Origin: an uncultured Novosphingobium sp.
GTDB lineage: Bacteria; Pseudomonadota; Alphaproteobacteria; Sphingomonadales; Sphingomonadaceae
Direction of reading: 5' to 3'
Length of the DNA stretch: 44,238 bases
NCBI GenBank assembly: GCA_946886365.1
Contig: CAMPIM010000015.1
Location: 1-44,238 of the forward strand
Below are positions 17,307-25,138 of the stretch, piece by piece. The stretch's first letter is position 1. Every line of letters starts with the position of its first letter. Made by a program: the position numbers and the translations under genes. The notes beneath the pieces are model-generated. The model was not told where the DNA came from, did no database searches, and saw only the letters and a program-made list of their open reading frames with translations.

Positions 17307-17579
17307 CTACTCGGCCGTCGTGGGGTCGATCGTCGACCGCACTCTGGCGATGCTGTTGGCGGGAAGCCCCGCAAGCTCGGCATGCTGCCGGATCAACTCT
17401 TCGCTGGGCGCGCGGTAGAGACAATAGATCTTGTCGTCCGTCACATAGCTGTGGACCCACTGAATTTCGGGTCCAAGTTCGCGCAGCACATTGCACGAAC
17501 CTTGTGACGCGTTCCTGAGCTCATCACCCCGCAGCCTTCCCGCGCCGGGCATTTCTCTTTCTATCACGAACTGCGGCAT
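17307..17579 (-). CDS. DUF4242 family protein
   Basis: A 90-residue protein starting MPQFVIEREMPGAG, a typical DUF4242 (SCO4226-like) opening. The later segment VHSYVTDDKIYCLYRAP matches the family. One member has been described as nickel-binding; the function here is unknown. The start at 17579 is chosen for the GGAGG a few bases upstream; an ATG at 17591 is less likely. Its stop abuts the trpE stop on the opposite strand with no spacer. The following 169 bases to the Nudix gene hold nothing I can support. Confidence 0.8.
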   Translation of the reverse strand: MPQFVIEREMPGAGRLRGDELRNASQGSCNVLRELGPEIQWVHSYVTDDKIYCLYRAPSEELIRQHAELAGLPANSIARVRSTIDPTTAE

Positions 17580-17748
17580 GACCACCTCCATGCGTGAAGA
17601 GCGCCGAATCTATGCCTGTGTGCGGCGCGAGTCCATAACGACGCTAACGGCATAGCCACCCGCCAGATGGTCCTGACGCGCGGCGTTTCAGTCGCGCCGG
17701 AAGATCGCTGAAATAAGTGGGAATGCGCGATCTGAGACAGCGCATGGC

Positions 17749-18531
17749 CTAACCACGTTGCACACGCTCCATCGGTTCCGACGTAACGGGATAGCCGAGA
17801 TGATCGGGGATGCAGAGATGGCGCACGCCGCCTCTCTCTTCCAGCCAGGGACTGATCTTTTCGACGGGAAAGCACCCGGCGTGGGCCGCCATCGCGGCGA
17901 AGCTGTCGAACAAGGCCAATCGCTCAAGATTGCGGCGGGTCGGGAAAATGATGCGCCCCCCGCCCGCGTCGCATAGAGCAATCGTGTCACTCGCGCTCAT
18001 CCAGAACAACCGGACATTCTCGGTCGTATCCGCACTTGCGACCTGCCCTTCTGGCGCCTGCACCAAATAGAAATGCGTGTCATAAATGCGCGCGGCCATT
18101 TCCGCATCCGCAGGATGCCAGCGGCTGAATGGCACCAATTGATCGAGGGCGAGCCTGATCCCATGCGCTTCGATGATCGCCGAAAGACCTGCGCCTCCCG
18201 TCAGGGCGCGCCGCATTTCGAACAATTGCGCCGGATCGGGCCGCACCCCAAAACCGATGCCAAGGCCGCTTTCCTCCAGCGTTTCACGGATCGCCGCCAG
18301 CCGAGCGGCGGTCTCCTCCACATTGCCGGACGCATCCACGGCGCGGGCCAATTCCCGATCCGCCTCATCAACCGCACCTCCCGGAAACACCAGCGCTCCC
18401 GCTGCAAAAGCCATGCTCCCGGCGCGTTCCATCATCAGGATATGCGGCGGCCCATCGGGCATGTCGCGAACGATTACAGCTGTCGCCGCTGCCCGGCCTT
18501 CACTTTTGGTCGATGCCATGAGAGCCGCCAT
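17749..18531 (-). CDS. Nudix hydrolase of the NUDT19-like type
   Basis: The Nudix box is split: FPGGAVDEAD (49-58) and, after an insertion of about 20 residues, AAIRETLEESG (79-89) with the metal-binding REXXEE residues. This long-box pattern is seen in the NUDT7/NUDT19 and related bacterial groups, some of which act on CoA derivatives; the substrate here is inferred only loosely. Length is 260 residues. The ATG at 18531 is used; a second at 18519 is possible. It lies just downstream of tRNA-Ala on the same strand. Confidence 0.85.
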   Translation of the reverse strand: MAALMASTKSEGRAAATAVIVRDMPDGPPHILMMERAGSMAFAAGALVFPGGAVDEADRELARAVDASGNVEETAARLAAIRETLEESGLGIGFGVRPDPAQLFEMRRALTGGAGLSAIIEAHGIRLALDQLVPFSRWHPADAEMAARIYDTHFYLVQAPEGQVASADTTENVRLFWMSASDTIALCDAGGGRIIFPTRRNLERLALFDSFAAMAAHAGCFPVEKISPWLEERGGVRHLCIPDHLGYPVTSEPMERVQRG

Positions 18532-18587
18532 AGGCGCGTATAATGCTGGCGGTAAAGTCCTTCTGGATCACCCCGTCACTGGAGGGG

Positions 18588-18663
<76 letters not shown>

Positions 18664-18675
18664 GAAGGAGCGCTG

Positions 18676-18704
18676 CCTATAAGCGAGCGGAGATTCCCTT
18701 GCAA
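18676..18704 (-). promoter_or_regulatory. Promoter of tRNA-Ala
   Basis: On the minus strand, TTGCAA (18699-18704) and TATAGG (18676-18681) are separated by exactly 17 bases. The -10 element ends 12 bases before the mature tRNA 5' end, a fitting distance for a stable RNA gene. Confidence 0.65.
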
Positions 18705-18862
18705 CGGGCTTTTTCGGAAAAGCAGGGACTTGCCGCAACATCGGCAGCAAGGTGCCGAAGAGCGATGTTACCCGCACGTAACATCCGGAACGATGCGCCC
18801 TGCTGCTCATTGGTGATGCAACGGCTTTTATGCCGTAGCAACAGCAGCCAAGGAGAAGGACG

Positions 18863-19783
18863 ATGGGCTATCAAGGCGGACGTCGCTATGGCGACGATGA
18901 CAGGGCTCGCAGCGACTGGGATCGCGGATCCGACCGCCATCGCGGGCAGCGCGACTGGCGCGATGATCGTAGCTATCGCTACGGCACGCGCGGCCAGTTC
19001 AGCGGTTCGGATTCCCGGCGGTCACCAGAACAGTATGATCCGGAAGAGCGTGGCTTTTTCGATCGCGCGGGAGATGAAATCCGCAGTTGGTTCGGCGATG
19101 AGGAAGCCGAGCGGCGTCGCGAATATGACGAATATTATAACCGTCCCTATGGCGACCCGCGCGATGAAAGCAGCCGCATCGGGTTCGCCTCGGCATCGCG
19201 CAGCAACCAGTATCTGCCAAATCGTGGCTATGCACCTTACACGGGGGAACGCAGCGGCTATGGCAGCGAGGATCATGGCAATCGCGTACGCGCCTACGGC
19301 CCCACGCATGACTATGGCGAGCATCATGACGCCAACTATTATGCGTGGCGACAACAGCGGATGAATGAGCTGGACCGCGACTATGCTGAATATCAGCGGG
19401 AGCATCGCGATCGTTTCAACAGTGAGTTCGGAACCTGGCGCACGCGGCGCACCGAACAGCGCCAGGCGGCGCAACAGGTCCGCGAACATATGGAAGTCGT
19501 CGGCAGCGACGGCGCTTATGTGGGTACGGTCGATCGGTTAAGTGGCGATCGCATCATCCTGACCAAGAATGATCAGGATGCCAGCGGCGTGCACCACTCC
19601 GTACCTTCGTCCTGGATCAGGTCGGTGGACGAACAAAGGGTGACGCTGGAAAAGACGGCCGATGAAGCGCACCATGCTTGGCGAACCGAACGCGAGCAGA
19701 ATGCTCTCTTTGGCGAAGGGCGCGAACAGAGCGGATGGAACACTGGCGGCGTCAGTTCGCGCGATACGGAACGCAATCGCTAA
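18863..19783 (+). CDS. DUF2171 domain protein with an Arg/Asp/Tyr-rich N-terminus
   Basis: A 306-residue hydrophilic protein without signal peptide or membrane segment. Residues 1-60 are low-complexity (repeated Arg, Asp, Gly, Tyr). A SWFGDEEAERRR motif (about 75-86) follows, which I recall from sphingomonad stress-type proteins. The C-terminal part (about 210-275, VVGSDGAYVGTVDRLSGDRIILTK) matches the DUF2171/PRC-barrel-like fold. A strong AAGGAG site precedes the ATG. Function unknown; composition suggests a disordered, nucleic-acid or stress-related protein, which is inference. A terminator follows. Confidence 0.85.
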   Translation: MGYQGGRRYGDDDRARSDWDRGSDRHRGQRDWRDDRSYRYGTRGQFSGSDSRRSPEQYDPEERGFFDRAGDEIRSWFGDEEAERRREYDEYYNRPYGDPRDESSRIGFASASRSNQYLPNRGYAPYTGERSGYGSEDHGNRVRAYGPTHDYGEHHDANYYAWRQQRMNELDRDYAEYQREHRDRFNSEFGTWRTRRTEQRQAAQQVREHMEVVGSDGAYVGTVDRLSGDRIILTKNDQDASGVHHSVPSSWIRSVDEQRVTLEKTADEAHHAWRTEREQNALFGEGREQSGWNTGGVSSRDTERNR

Positions 19784-19800
19784 TCGAAGACAAAAATAGG

Positions 19801-19831
19801 CAAAGGGTCCGGCGGATGTCCGGACCCTTTG
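19801..19831. terminator. Hairpin terminator after the DUF2171 gene
   Basis: A perfect 12-bp stem (19801-19812 with 19820-19831) encloses a 7-base loop, 18 bases after the stop. The T-run is inside the arm (CCCTTTG), followed by CTTGT, so U-tract support is moderate. Confidence 0.65.
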
Positions 19832-19983
19832 CTTGTCCGAGCCCTTTCCCCCGCAGCGGTGAGCCGATCCCACCTTCAATGCGTCCGGCATGGAGGGAGG
19901 ATGATCTAAGGTCGCATCAAGCCCTTGCCCTTGGGCCTCAAGCAATGCCAGAGCGCAAACTGCAAGCGTTACGAGGCCCTTTC

Positions 19984-20322
19984 ATGCCAACCATATTGCT
20001 GCTGGTCATTTCCAACCTCTTCATGACCATAGCCTGGTACTGGCATCTGAAGGGCGGGATGGGAAAGCCGATCCTGTTGGTCATCCTGATCAGTTGGGGC
20101 ATCGCGCTCGTCGAATATTGTTTCGCCGTACCCGCAAATCGCATTGGGTTCGCCAGCGGCTGGAGCCCAGGTCAGTTGAAGATCGCGCAGGAATCAATCG
20201 CCCTGATCGTTTTCGGAGGCTTCATGGTGACGGTTCTGGGCGAACCGCTCCATTGGCGCCACGCGGCCGCTTTTCTGTGCATAATGGCGGCGGTCGGCTT
20301 TCTGTTCGTAGGGCGATCCTAA
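19984..20322 (+). CDS. DUF486 (DMT-family) small membrane protein
   Basis: 112 residues with four predicted membrane segments, starting MPTILLLVISNLFMTIAWYWHLK, the characteristic DUF486 opening. The family is related to small drug/metabolite transporters, and no substrate is known. The start at 19984 is supported by GAGG seven bases upstream and by family length. The 200 bases before it hold only the terminator at 19801-19831. It converges on queA with a 14-base gap. Confidence 0.88.
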   Translation: MPTILLLVISNLFMTIAWYWHLKGGMGKPILLVILISWGIALVEYCFAVPANRIGFASGWSPGQLKIAQESIALIVFGGFMVTVLGEPLHWRHAAAFLCIMAAVGFLFVGRS

Positions 20323-20336
20323 AGCGGATTTGCGAA

Positions 20337-21365
20337 TTAAGGCAGGAGAAGCGACGAGTCCCCATAGGAGTAAAAGCGGTATCCGCTTTCTATGGCATGC
20401 GCATAAGCCGCCTGCATGCGTTCCCGCCCCATCAAGGCACTTACCAGCATAAACAGGGTCGATCGCGGCAGATGGAAGTTGGTCATTAGCCCATCCACTG
20501 CGCGGAACTGGTAGCCCGGTGTTATGAATATGCGGGTCTCGTCCGCGAACGGGCGGATCACTCCATCTTCCCCGCAGGCGCTCTCAAGCAGGCGCAGGCT
20601 GGTCGTGCCCACCGCTATAAGGCGATCGCCAGCCTGGCGCGCAGCGTTCAGCCGGTCGGCAGCAGCTTGCTCGATCCGGCCCCATTCCGCATGCATCCGG
20701 TGATCATCGGTATCCTCCGCCTTCACGGGCAGAAACGTACCCGCCCCTACATGAAGCGTCAGCGTTTCCGACATGACACCCGCCTCACTGAGTGCCGCCA
20801 TCAGCGCGGGCGTAAAATGCAAAGCCGCCGTTGGAGCCGCCACCGCCCCGTCCTCGCGAGCGAACATGGTCTGATAGTCACTGCGGTCGCGGGCGTCCGT
20901 AGGCCGCTTGCTGGCGATATAAGGCGGCAACGGCATGCGCCCCGCCCGCTCCAATAGCACCTCGACAGGCTCATCCCCCTCGAAGGTCAGCGTCACCCCG
21001 CCATCGTCATCGCGCGCGCCCGCCAGAGCCGTGACGCCTGCGCCGAAATCTATCTGGTCCCCTTCACGCACTCGCTTGGCATTGCGAAGGAAGGCCTGCC
21101 ATTGCCGCAGGCCAAGGCGCTTGTGGAGGGTTGCTCCAATCTTCGCCTGGCCGCGAACGCCCTCCAATTGAGCGGGGATGACCTTGGTATCGTTGAACAC
21201 CAACACATCACCGGCGCGCAGCAAGGCGGGCAAATCCCGGACTGTGCGATCTTCGAAAGGCTTTTCGCCATCGACCAACAACAGGCGCGCCGCATCACGT
21301 GGCGACGCGGGCCTTAACGCGATGCTTTCAGGCGGCAGTTCGAAATCGAAAAGATCTACGCGCAT
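20337..21365 (-). CDS. queA: S-adenosylmethionine:tRNA ribosyltransferase-isomerase
   Basis: QueA transfers and isomerises the ribosyl group of SAM onto 7-aminomethyl-7-deazaguanine in tRNA, giving epoxyqueuosine. The start [19 protein letters not shown], the [13 protein letters not shown] stretch and the C-terminal [16 protein letters not shown] are diagnostic. Length is 342 residues, normal. It follows a cyclophilin gene on the same strand, a pairing often seen in alphaproteobacteria. The spacer of 69 bases shows nothing notable. Confidence 0.97.
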   Translation of the reverse strand: MRVDLFDFELPPESIALRPASPRDAARLLLVDGEKPFEDRTVRDLPALLRAGDVLVFNDTKVIPAQLEGVRGQAKIGATLHKRLGLRQWQAFLRNAKRVREGDQIDFGAGVTALAGARDDDGGVTLTFEGDEPVEVLLERAGRMPLPPYIASKRPTDARDRSDYQTMFAREDGAVAAPTAALHFTPALMAALSEAGVMSETLTLHVGAGTFLPVKAEDTDDHRMHAEWGRIEQAAADRLNAARQAGDRLIAVGTTSLRLLESACGEDGVIRPFADETRIFITPGYQFRAVDGLMTNFHLPRSTLFMLVSALMGRERMQAAYAHAIESGYRFYSYGDSSLLLP

Positions 21366-21434
21366 GCGGGCGCTGTCCTCAAGGCACGGCCATCATGCCG
21401 ATGCGAGACCGGCATGATCCACTTCAGGTGCGAC

Positions 21435-22193
21435 TTATCGCTTCTTCTGTGATGACGCTTTCTTCACCGGTGCGGGTGTGGGCGCGATAATGGAAGGCGC
21501 AGGCGGCGTGGGAAGCGCCATGACCGGCGGCTTGCCGTCGCTTTCAATCGATGCCTGCAGGATCGTGGTCGGGTTTGCGGGCGGCTCGCCCGGCGTGATG
21601 GCATCGACATATTGCATGCCTTCGATCACGCGACCGAACACCGTATATTTCTTGTCGAGCTGCATGCGGGGCAGGAACAGGATGAAGAACTGGCTGTTGG
21701 CGCTGTTTTCATCCTGCGCGCGGGCCATCGACACGGTACCGCGAAGGTGCGGCATCGGGTTGAATTCCGCCTGCAAGTCGGGAAGCGATGATCCGCCGGT
21801 TCCGTCATTCTTCGGGTCGCCGCCTTGCGCCATGAAGCCGGGGATCACGCGGTGAAATTTCAGACCGTTGTAAAAGCCCTGGCGCGTCAGTTGCTTGATA
21901 CGTTCGACATGCTGGGGAGCGATGTCCGGACGCAGCTGGATGCGGACGCGACCGCCGCTCGACAGGTCAAGATCCCAGACATCCTGGGGATCTACGGGCA
22001 CCGAAGCAGGCGGCAGTTTCGCGCTGGGATCCTGTCCCATCGACTTGGCATTCTGCTCCGCCCGCGCGGCAGCCTCGGCCCTTTTTGCCTCTTCGGCATT
22101 AGCGCCTCCGCCGCCCTGGGCCAGCGCCACGCCGCCCGACGCATAGAGAGCGATAGTGATCGCCACGGTCTTGAACGCCGAACTGAACCGCAT
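21435..22193 (-). CDS. Exported cyclophilin-type peptidyl-prolyl isomerase
   Basis: It catalyses cis-trans isomerisation of prolyl bonds, here in the periplasm. The 252-residue protein starts MRFSSAFKTVAITIALYASG, a signal peptide with cleavage near LAQ (about residue 26). The core shows GLKFHRVIPGFMAQGGDP, GTGGSSLPD, VSMARAQDENSANSQFFI and a final YTVFGRVIEGM. A Pro/Ala/Lys-rich tail of about 35 residues follows the domain. The start at 22193 is chosen for the signal peptide. It lies between coaD and queA. Confidence 0.94.
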   Translation of the reverse strand: MRFSSAFKTVAITIALYASGGVALAQGGGGANAEEAKRAEAAARAEQNAKSMGQDPSAKLPPASVPVDPQDVWDLDLSSGGRVRIQLRPDIAPQHVERIKQLTRQGFYNGLKFHRVIPGFMAQGGDPKNDGTGGSSLPDLQAEFNPMPHLRGTVSMARAQDENSANSQFFILFLPRMQLDKKYTVFGRVIEGMQYVDAITPGEPPANPTTILQASIESDGKPPVMALPTPPAPSIIAPTPAPVKKASSQKKR

Positions 22194-22287
22194 GGATGAG
22201 CTTTCCCTAATATCTAAAGCCTGGTGGCGAAGCTGCTCTGATAACGCGCTCTTCGCGATTGGCAACTGAACGAAGGCTGAGCGGCCC

Positions 22288-22800
22288 TTATTGGTCGCCC
22301 TTCTTTCCAATCTCGCCGACCCGCGCCACCACCTGCTGGCATGTCGCGGGGCTTACGAACTTGTGAATCGGACCGCCGTAAAGCGCGATTTCCTTGACCA
22401 GCCGCGATGCGATCGGCTGAAGCGAGACATCGGCCATAAGGAATACCGTTTCGACGCGCGGGTTGATCTGCTGATTCATTCCCGCCATCTGATATTCATA
22501 TTCGAAGTCGGCAACGGCGCGCAGGCCACGGATGATGACGCTGGCGCCCTGCGATTCGGCGAAGTCCATCAGCAATGAATTAAAGCCAGTGACCACGATC
22601 TCCGTATCGATGTCGGCGCATTCACGGCGCACCATCTCCAACCGCTCTTCATCGGAGAACATAGGCGATTTGGAAATGTTGGTGGTCACGCCGATCACCA
22701 GCTTGTCGACCAGCTTGGCCCCTCGGCGAATAATGTCCATGTGACCCAAAGTGATCGGGTCGAACGTGCCGGGATAGACCCCCACCCGCTGCCTGTTCAT
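22288..22800 (-). CDS. coaD: Phosphopantetheine adenylyltransferase
   Basis: It transfers AMP to 4'-phosphopantetheine, giving dephospho-CoA. The nucleotidyltransferase motif GTFDPITLGH (11-20) is complete, as are IRGLRAVADFEYE and the later SRLVKEIA. Length of 170 residues is normal. It starts 3 bases after the ispA stop, so the xseB-ispA-coaD genes are tightly packed and probably cotranscribed. Confidence 0.98.
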   Translation of the reverse strand: MNRQRVGVYPGTFDPITLGHMDIIRRGAKLVDKLVIGVTTNISKSPMFSDEERLEMVRRECADIDTEIVVTGFNSLLMDFAESQGASVIIRGLRAVADFEYEYQMAGMNQQINPRVETVFLMADVSLQPIASRLVKEIALYGGPIHKFVSPATCQQVVARVGEIGKKGDQ

Positions 22801-22803
22801 GCC

Positions 22804-23712
22804 TTACCGGTCCCTTTCCACGATATAGTCTGCGATCGATCGCAGCAGATCGGCCTCCCCGCCAAAACCATGAAGATGCGCCTTGGCCTGATCAACCAGC
22901 AAACGCGCCTGCTCACGCGCGCGCTCAACGCCCAGCAGGGACACGAAGGTTTCCTTACCCGCCGCCGCATCCTTGCCCAGCGCCTTGCCCGCCAGATCGG
23001 CGTCGCCTTCGACGTCCAGCAGATCGTCGGCAATCTGGAAAGCCAGGCCAATGTCGCGCGCATAGCCGTGCAGGCTGGTGCGAGCATCGGCCGGAATGCG
23101 CGCCATGATCGCCGCCGCATCCACACAAAAGGCGATGAGCGCCCCGGTCTTAAGCTGTTGCAGGCGCGTTACGATGACAAGGTCGAAGCTGGTGCCTTCC
23201 GCCTCCAGATCCATCATCTGCCCACCCGCCATGCCCGCAGGACCACTGGACAGCGCGAGCGCCTTTACCAGCTCCACCCGCACGAAGGGGTCCGGATGCG
23301 TTTCTTCATCCGCCAATATCTCGAAGGCAAGATCATGAAGGCAGTCCCCGGCCAGGATCGCCGTCGCCTCATCAAAAGCCTTGTGGATCGTCGGCTTGCC
23401 CCGGCGCATGTCATCATCATCCATCGCCGGCAGATCGTCATGCACCAGCGAGTAGACATGGATGCATTCGACAGCCAGGCCAACGCGAAGCAGCGAATCC
23501 TGGGAGATGTTGAACAACTCGCCCGCCGCTTGCACCAACAGAGGACGCAATCTCTTGCCGCCGCCTATGGCCGCATGGCGCATGGCCTCATAGAGACGCG
23601 CACGCGGATCATCGGGAACGGTCAGCAACAGCTCGAACGCGCGATCAATGTCTGCGGCGACGGCAGCCGCTCTAACAGTCACTACCGCTGAACCGGAGGT
23701 CAGCCCCTCCAT
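22804..23712 (-). CDS. ispA: Polyprenyl synthetase, probably farnesyl diphosphate synthase
   Basis: It condenses isopentenyl diphosphate with allylic diphosphates, feeding ubiquinone, bactoprenol and carotenoid pathways. The first Asp-rich motif DDLPAMDDDD (about 92-101) has the two residues between the Asp pairs typical of bacterial FPP synthases. GGGKRLRP and the second motif FQIADDLLD are present. Length is 302 residues from the ATG at 23712; an upstream TTG overlapping the xseB stop is a possible alternative. It follows xseB as expected for the xseB-ispA pair; no dxs is seen nearby. Confidence 0.95.
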   Translation of the reverse strand: MEGLTSGSAVVTVRAAAVAADIDRAFELLLTVPDDPRARLYEAMRHAAIGGGKRLRPLLVQAAGELFNISQDSLLRVGLAVECIHVYSLVHDDLPAMDDDDMRRGKPTIHKAFDEATAILAGDCLHDLAFEILADEETHPDPFVRVELVKALALSSGPAGMAGGQMMDLEAEGTSFDLVIVTRLQQLKTGALIAFCVDAAAIMARIPADARTSLHGYARDIGLAFQIADDLLDVEGDADLAGKALGKDAAAGKETFVSLLGVERAREQARLLVDQAKAHLHGFGGEADLLRSIADYIVERDR

Positions 23713-23723
23713 GGCCACGGCGC

Positions 23724-23984
23724 TCAATCCGCGCCGAAAGGCTGGGCGCCCGTGACGGCGCCGCTGGGATCGATGGTCAATTTCTGGATACGGGCCTCTG
23801 CCGCCTGCAAGCGTTCAAGGCAGCGCTTGCGCAGCTCTTCACCCTGCGCATAGAGCGAGATCGACTCGTCGAGCGGCACGTCACCGCTTTCCAGCCGGCG
23901 AACGATCGACTCCAGCGCCCGCAGCGCATCCTCAAACGACAATTGGGACAAATCGCCCGGTTCTGTCTTGCTGTCTTCGGCCAT
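23724..23984 (-). CDS. xseB: Exodeoxyribonuclease VII small subunit
   Basis: The small subunit of ExoVII, which degrades single-stranded DNA with XseA. The 86-residue protein shows the family core LSFEDALRALESIVRRLESG and YAQGEELRKRCLERLQAAE, a helical hairpin. The start MAEDSKTEPG at 23984 is chosen by family length; codons upstream look non-coding. It overlaps or nearly touches ispA. xseA is not in this window. Confidence 0.95.
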   Translation of the reverse strand: MAEDSKTEPGDLSQLSFEDALRALESIVRRLESGDVPLDESISLYAQGEELRKRCLERLQAAEARIQKLTIDPSGAVTGAQPFGAD

Positions 23985-24154
23985 GCCCCATGCATTGGCG
24001 AGCGCAGGTGGCCGGGTCAAGCCTGCACCACGCCGCAAGGCCGATTCCGGGCCTGCTTGTAATAAAAGCGTCATCCAAACTCGCACAAGACTCGAGGGAT
24101 TTTGGCAGTTTTGCGTTGACGCTCGCGCCAGCAAGTGCACATAGAAGGACCGCT

Positions 24155-24538
24155 ATGAAATATTATCTCCCCCTGATTTCCGCCGTTGCTCTCAGCATGC
24201 TCTCCGCTTGCAACAAAAATGATGAACCAGAAGTCGTCGGCGGCCCTGCCGATCCGATGGCTCAACAGCTCGCGAATGCCGCACCTGTCGAACTGCCGCC
24301 TTCGGTGAAGGTAAGTCGCCAGTATCGCTGCAAGGATAACAGCCTCATTTTCGTTGACTTCCTGAGCGACGACAAGACCGCGAACCTGCGCACTGAAAAG
24401 AACGGCGCGCCGACAAAGCTCGTCGCCCCCGAAGCTGGCAAGCCCTTCACGGCCGAAGGCGGCTATTCGGTCGATGGCAGCGGCAAGCAGATCACCGCCA
24501 CCCTTCCGGGCAAAAGCGGCCTTAGCTGCAAAGCCTGA
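24155..24538 (+). CDS. Small lipoprotein, MliC-like
   Basis: 127 residues. A signal peptide with lipobox LSAC places the lipid-bearing Cys at residue 19, so the protein is probably outer- or inner-membrane anchored. The C-terminal 70 residues (YRCKDNSLIFVDF ... A-L ... GGYSVDGSGKQITATLPGKSGLSCKA) have the Tyr-x-Cys start, spaced strands and final Cys of MliC/PliC lysozyme-inhibitor folds. This match is by eye and the assignment is tentative. AAGGA precedes the ATG by five bases. A strong terminator follows, so it is probably monocistronic. Confidence 0.7.
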   Translation: MKYYLPLISAVALSMLSACNKNDEPEVVGGPADPMAQQLANAAPVELPPSVKVSRQYRCKDNSLIFVDFLSDDKTANLRTEKNGAPTKLVAPEAGKPFTAEGGYSVDGSGKQITATLPGKSGLSCKA

Positions 24539-24560
24539 TCAACATTTCCATGTCTTTCAC

Positions 24561-24588
24561 AGGCCGGGCTCGACAGCCCGGCCTTTTT
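24561..24588 (+). terminator. Strong intrinsic terminator after the lipoprotein gene
   Basis: AGGCCGGGCT (24561-24570) pairs perfectly with 24575-24584 around the tetraloop CGAC and runs into a T5 tract. The tail overlaps the stop codon of the converging DUF805 gene. Confidence 0.9.
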
Positions 24589-25031
24589 CATTTCCCTATC
24601 CTGCCGACCAGTTCGGGTTCACCAACCTCGACCGGGTCGGGACCAAAGCGGTTGGGACCGCGCGTCCCGCTCATGATGAAGAAGACCAGCAGAACCAGGC
24701 TTCCGATCAGCGGAAAGAAAATGATCAGCAGCCAGAAACCGCTCCGATCGGTGTCATGCAACCGCCGCACCGCCACGGCGAGCCAAGGGATTAAAATAGC
24801 CAGGCCGAACAGGCCGGTGAGCGGCCCTCCCCGCGTGTGATAGCCGGTATCGAACCACCAGGGACCGCGCCGTACCCAATGTTCGGTGGTGCTCAGGCCC
24901 AGCAGCCCTTCGACAATGCCGATCGCGATGAAGCAAAGCAGAAGGAAGAGGATGAACATCCAATATTCCTTTGGCCGCGCACGACCGGAAAAACGGGCAT
25001 AGCGGCGCAGCGGCAACAACATCCATTCCAT
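24588..25031 (-). CDS. DUF805 family inner-membrane protein
   Basis: 147 residues with the DUF805 opening FSGRARPKEYWMF and three to four membrane segments. LAVAVRRLHDTDRSGFWLL is the family signature. No function is known. The start at 25031 has a GGAGG about ten bases upstream; an in-frame ATG at 25064 would add 11 residues. Its final codon shares bases with the terminator tail of the converging lipoprotein gene. Confidence 0.88.
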   Translation of the reverse strand: MEWMLLPLRRYARFSGRARPKEYWMFILFLLLCFIAIGIVEGLLGLSTTEHWVRRGPWWFDTGYHTRGGPLTGLFGLAILIPWLAVAVRRLHDTDRSGFWLLIIFFPLIGSLVLLVFFIMSGTRGPNRFGPDPVEVGEPELVGRIGK

Positions 25032-25138
25032 ATGTCCCGTCCTCCGATCGGTGTTCCAACGCATATAAATAGCATGTTTTCCCGACTTGGGCTGGCCAAG
25101 GATTGTCTATCCGCCCCTCCCCGGTTAAAGGCGCGCTC

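Noticed and set aside
17592..17748. Possible small RNA between the DUF4242 and Nudix genes
   Set aside because: No promoter and terminator pair and no stable stem could be found by eye.
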